A stretch of DNA of 64,000 bases, taken from NCBI GenBank assembly GCA_001584585.1, contig LSYV01000095.1:102118-166117 (forward strand), given 5' to 3'. Origin of the DNA: Gonium pectorale. Its lineage: Eukaryota; Chlorophyta; Chlorophyceae; Chlamydomonadales; Volvocaceae. Made by a program: the position numbers and the translations under genes. Every line of letters starts with the position of its first letter. Position 1 is the stretch's first letter. The notes under the pieces were generated by a model. It was not told the origin of the DNA and made no database searches. It saw only the letters and a program-made list of their open reading frames with translations. Shown here one piece after another: positions 59,577 through 64,000 of this stretch.

Positions 59577-61268
59577 ATGGACGATGACTGGGACGAGGAA
59601 GGCTTTGACAAGCCCTGCGCGCCGCGCCGGCTGCCTCATCGATCAAAGGCCAGCCTGCGCCGCCGGCTGAAGCGGATCGCCAAGATCTTTGACAGGGGCT
59701 TCGGAGACGCGAGCATGTTCCTTGGCGAAGTCCACTACAAGATCAGAGAAGGCCGCCCCTACCGTGGAGCATACTATGAGAGGCCCAGCTTAGACTTCAT
59801 GGCGGAGCTCGAGGACGTGTACATGAGAGAGATGATGCGCGATAGCGACAACGAGGAGGAGGACAAGGGCGCGGACGAGGACGAGGACGAGGAGGGGGAC
59901 ATATACGAGCTTTACGACGAGCTGGGGCTGTATGACGACAACGACGATGACGAGGAGTACGAGGAGGAGGGCGAGGGCGACGAGGACGACGGCACTGAGG
60001 AGGAGGAGGAGGAGGAGGAGGAGGAGGAGGCGGTGGAGAAGGTATGCCACGCAGTGTGCCCAAGTTCCGTCGCTCTTCCGTCCCCTGCCCACTATCTACC
60101 CCACACTGTGCCCTACCTCTTATTTTACACATACGTTCACCAAACTTGGGCTGGGCCACAGCCTACAAACCCCCTTACTTGCGTATGTTTGCCAGCCACC
60201 CTAATCCCTCTAAGAGACCTGATCACTTGAAATGTAGCAAGTTAGAAAACTGCTGTTCCCGCGGAGCATAAGCCATGCTTGTCAAATGTTTTACGGAGTA
60301 TACGGAGGGTACGGAGGGCACGGACAAAGCCATGTGAGTCCTCTGAAATGCGGGTTTCCACACACCCCTTCTATCTTCCATCCGGCTTTACTTTGGGATT
60401 CGTTCGTTCATCAGGCCCGGACCCAAAGTAGGTATCGTGTTTCCCCTAAGTACGTTACCAAGCCTTCAGTTGGAACTGCTGGCTGGAAAGCCAGAGCCTG
60501 GATGGATAGCCTTGTAGAAGCGCTGAGCAACTCCCATCCCATCCCTGCCCATACATGTAGCCCACGCAGCGCTCCTCCACCGCCACCGGACCGGCAGCTG
60601 TGGGGGTGGCAGCACACGTTGCCCCCGCCATGGCCGCTGATAAGCCCAGCCGCCAGCGGCAGGCGGCTGCTGCCAGGCCGGACCGGATCCGCCCGGGAGG
60701 CCAAGCCAGCCCTAGTGGCGGGAGGGACAGCGCTGCTGGCAGCACCAAGGCCGGAGCCAATCAGGGGAAGCAGGTGGGGTAATTGGAGCGGCTGGGGCTA
60801 GGGCTACCTTGGGCAAGTGCATTCGCGTGGGTGGACACCTGCGAGCACGCAGGCCAGCCATCAGCCGGAAATAACCCACCATGGCACATCGGGCTTAGCT
60901 TATCTTGGCTCGTTGGCTGCCATGCTCTTCATTCTGTCATGCACTTGTCTGGGCTTCATCACGCATGCAGCGGCTCGTCCATCTAGGGCTGCTTGGGCTA
61001 GTTGGCCACGATCGAATGGGTTGTGATTGTCTTCGTTCATTCACTAGCTATGCCACTCACACACTGGGCATGCATATAGCATATTGCATGCCCCCGACCA
61101 TACCATACATTCTCTTGGCCAAGCAACCCGACCCTACCAGCACCACGCCCCAGTACCCTCCCACGTCCCACCATTCCATCCCCGCCCCGGACTGTATGTG
61201 CACCCTGACTATGGCAGGCCGGACCAGTGGTCAAGCCCAGCGCCAAGCGCCGCCGCAGCACCAGCTGA
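59577..61268 (+). CDS. Unknown acidic protein, copy B (intact)
   Basis: Model: join(59577..60041, 60570..60773, 61218..61268), 239 residues. Exon 1 encodes MDDDWDEEGFDKPCAP, then a basic amphipathic segment (SLRRRLKRIAKIFDRGFG), REGRPYRGAYYERPS, FMAELEDVYMREMMRDSD, and a very acidic stretch with a long Glu run, ending EEAVEK at a GT donor. Exon 2 encodes a small polar domain, VGVAAHVAPAMAADKPS then ARPDRIRPGGQASPSGGRDS. Exon 3 is 17 codons, ending PSAKRRRSTS then TGA. The model is supported by copy A. Exon 3 has the same length, splice site and stop codon, and exon 2 differs by exactly one codon, as expected for selection on the protein. I know no homologous family. The acidic tail and the KRRR cluster suggest a nuclear or nucleic-acid-related protein (inference). 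It may be a gene of the repeat itself. Confidence 0.65.
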
Positions 61269-62569
61269 GAGGGTGCAGAGTGCGACTACACCTGCGGCCA
61301 TGCCTGCCTCCAGCCGTGACGTACATGTCACCAGCCCCTCAGCATGCGTGGCGGGATGGAGGGCAGCACGACACGGGGGCGGCGTACCTCAAGGGGCAGC
61401 CCCACACAAGCAACCACAGGCGGCAAGGGAAGAAATGAGAGCCTTTACCAACCCCGTGTGTGGGGCTCTGCACCGTTGGTACGGTTACGGGTTGGATAGC
61501 CAAAGCACTGATTCGGGTCCTTTGTCCGTGCATGCTGCTGGAGCATCTCACAGGCCTCAGTAGGTGTTTGGGCTGTTGGATAGTTCCCAGCGCGCGGTTG
61601 ATGGCTCGTACTGCTTTCTGAACGGAGGCTTCTGCGCGGATCTTTTGTGCGAAGATAGTTCGCCAAACTTGGCGTGATGGCAGAGTCTAGGCAGGGGCAT
61701 CATTGTATAGCGGTATGGTTGGGGCCAACTAGGCTAGTGCCTAGCAACAGGCGATGAGGTCCATTGGAGGGGGTTCAGGTCCGCTGGTCCAAATCGCTGC
61801 TGCCTTAATGCTAAATTGGGCCTGCTGGAGGGTGTGGGCGATGCGGTTGTCTGCCGAATGATGTTTGAATTCAACCGTGCGTGTGGCAAAGATATGCAAG
61901 TCGCACAATCTGGACATCTACCGTAGGGTTGGGTTGACCAGTTGCTCGCTACGCTTGCCGCTAAAGTTGGCATCGTCGATTTGTCTCCTCATGTGTTGGC
62001 GTGTAACGGCAAGCTTGCACGGCTTTATTCCCCCCCAGGCTGCTGCTCCTCCGTCAGCACAAACATGTTACCACCGCCGGCAGGTGAGAAGAACGAAACG
62101 TGTAGATAGCTCCAGGGTGGGCACACACGCCTTTGCGGGCCGGACCGTGCCTGGCGGCGCGCAGCAAAAGCAGGGAAATCGGGAATGAGTGCGCGATAAC
62201 TTCCCACCTGACCCATGCGTCTATTTTGGCGATGCGGGGGCGGGTTCGCTTCGGTAATAATTGGCCAGGCTATCTTTCTTCGCCAGACGATAGGCAGGGC
62301 CCTTTTAGACGACGATGCGGTGCGCAGGCCTCATCATATATTGTGGTGAAGCTCCTTGGAGGCATACATAGCCTTAGAAGTTGGTATCTGCCACATTGTC
62401 AATGGGTTTTGCGTACCGGCTCGTCTGGCCAACCAAAAGCCAGTACGAGCAGATGAGCAGTTGACCACCCTGCGAGTCACCCGCCCGCTGGGTTTAACAC
62501 GTACGTGCGTGGCGATCCCTACAGGGATAGGTGGCCAGCGGGATGGCATGCAGGCAGCATATATGCGGG

Positions 62570-62712
62570 GCCCAACAAAGAGAAACCTGCAGGGAAAGAG
62601 GGAGCCCGCCTCTACGGCCATACACGCCCGAAGGCGCGACGTTTCAAATAGGGCGGGCGGGTACAGAGCAAGACATTTGACGTTCGTCCCGCGCCCCAAA
62701 GGACCGCCCAAC
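62570..62712 (-). mobile_element. 129-bp insertion with 7-bp target duplication in copy B
   Basis: The element 62577-62705 is flanked by GCCCAAC on both sides (62570-62576 and 62706-62712). Copy A at 57594-57600 has the same flanks with a single GCCCAAC and no insert, so the empty site is directly visible. The element is the reverse complement of the dispersed family at 54839. No coding capacity; this is a non-autonomous transposable element. Confidence 0.8.
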
Positions 62713-63150
62713 ACATATATACGGATCATTGGTCCGTCCGGACAACGATGTACGGACAGGCATCTGCGGAGAGGCGGTTGCAGTTGTACCGCGGCTGCCT
62801 GCGCACGCTGTAGATAGCTAGCTGACCACACTACCTGCCGTACATGCTCTAGGTAGCGACATGAGCGACCGTACATCACCGACATCACCGTAAACCCCGC
62901 CGCTCAACTAAACGTTGCGCATTTGCAGGTGTTGAGCGCGACACAAGGATACATGAGATCCCCGGCAACTGGCACTTTACTCACGTGGCGCCAACACACA
63001 TCTGGCCGCACCCCACCGGCAGGCTGACCGTCCGGGCTGGTCTGCCACTTGTGCGCAGTGCCACACGCATGTGCCCTATGAGCCCCGGATCGTCATCGGC
63101 GGCAGCAGCCAGGCCTCGCTGCTGCTGCTGCCTCTCCACGGTGCCGCTGT

Positions 63151-64000
63151 AAAGCCGGCTACCGGAACGCAACCCGAGATGGAGCGACCCCGTGCACCAG
63201 CAGACGTGAAGGTTTCGAGTCGGTAGCGGTGGTGCGCAGGACCGCGTTAGTTGGCGATTCGACCGTTGAAAGGTGCGTGGAGGGAGGGTGGCCTCTCACG
63301 GCATGCATGAGCGGTGGGTGAAACTATGTTTCGGCAAATAAAGGACATGCCCGACGCCGGGCGACTGTACCTACGCTAACCTTGACCGGTTCCTGCCACC
63401 CCGGGTGGGCCTTTTCGCGCTGCCACATTGTGGGCTCAGCCTGTGGGAGTGGGAGCTGAAAGGAAGGTTACCGGGGGTTGGTATTGAGTGACGCGCAGGT
63501 GTGGGGGCAAGCAGCGTGCGCATGGCTGGGGCACTGTGTCGTTGTGTGCGCGGGTGGGGCGCGGCGGCGCAGACGGGCGCCTCACCTCCACGCAGCAGAT
63601 TACAGGCTCCCCGCGGGATGCCCGCTTCAGGCTGTAGGCGCTCGGCGACAGCGCAGGAGCGTGGGAGTGCCTGGTGCAGCGTCGCTGTCTGATTGGGTAA
63701 AGGGGTGGGGCTCCTGCACGTACGGCACGGCGTATGGCGTACAGCACGTACGAATTGGCAGCCGGGTCGTTGGGTGGGTGAGCGATTTCCAACTGAACGG
63801 TAGTAACCCGAAGCATTGCAGAATGCTGCAAACGGGATTTGTAAGGCGAGCAGCGCAGCACGACGGCTTTCCACAGTTACAGGGTCGCTCGAGGCTCGAG
63901 ACCCAGGGCCCCTGCTCCATGGGTACCGCATGCACCGTTCACAGCTGGACGCCTGGGCGACGGCGCAGGTCACAGTCAAGGGGCCTTTCGACACAGCGGG
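63151..64000. other. Unassigned right end
   Basis: Past the end of repeat copy B the sequence is unique within the window. A 207-codon minus-strand frame (63371-63994) is open but Arg/Pro/Ser-rich with no recognisable motif, so I do not call it a gene. Confidence 0.35.

Larger units (their letters stand above)
58611..63150 (+). repeat. Tandem segmental repeat, right copy (B)
   Basis: This is the shorter of the two direct copies (about 4.5 kb). Order and orientation of all blocks match copy A. It carries the intact version of the unknown gene, a short remnant of the minisatellite, and a private 129-base mobile insertion at 62577-62705 that copy A lacks. Confidence 0.85.

Noticed and set aside
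63371..63994. 207-codon minus-strand frame at the right edge
   Set aside because: Low-information Arg/Pro/Ser composition, no motif, and overlapping open frames on both strands. Insufficient to call a gene.

Overview
This window is nuclear DNA from a green alga, most likely a volvocine or other chlamydomonadalean. The reasons are a very GC-rich sequence, many short GT-AG introns in every gene, long Ala/Gly/Pro-rich low-complexity coding stretches, the volvocine poly(A) signal TGTAA after most genes, and plant-lineage proteins (TPLATE, a thylakoid-lumen precursor). All intron-exon models here were built by hand from splice sites, reading-frame phase and family similarity; no alignment or transcript data were used.

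Layout, left to right. (1) 3-1826 (+): 3' part of a WD40/TPR protein resembling Gemin5. (2) 2169-5012 (+): F-box protein with an F-box-associated (FBA-like) domain. (3) 5711-14993 (-): one very large Ser/Pro/Arg-rich protein of about 2,800 residues and no recognised fold, convergent with the F-box gene. (4) 15280-17064 (+): a small Tat-targeted thylakoid-lumen protein, sharing a 286-bp divergent promoter region with gene 3. (5) 18519-28099 (+): an 18-exon gene for TPLATE, a subunit of the TSET/TPLATE endocytic adaptor complex. (6) 30104-33447 (+): trehalose-6-phosphate phosphatase. (7) 35904-40397 (+) and (9) 45506-49948 (+): two paralogous extended short-chain dehydrogenases of the cinnamoyl-CoA/dihydroflavonol reductase type. 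(8) 41664-44392 (+), between them: a THYN1-like EVE-domain nuclear protein.

From about 50,966 the character changes. About 12 kb consists of two diverged direct copies of one segment (50966-58035 and 58611-63150). Each carries a three-exon gene for an acidic protein I do not recognise. The right copy is intact and the left has a reading-frame shift. Each gene is preceded by a 28-bp minisatellite; in the left copy the array exists in both orientations and forms a large palindrome. Short mobile elements are scattered in and near these copies. One insertion, visible by comparing the two copies, is flanked by a 7-bp direct repeat, and relatives sit after the phosphatase gene and inside the left copy.

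The genes do not form a pathway: they are independent housekeeping and metabolic genes of a eukaryotic chromosome. The only functional cluster is the pair of reductase paralogues. The most novel material is the tandem repeat with its unknown gene family, and the giant Ser/Pro-rich protein.
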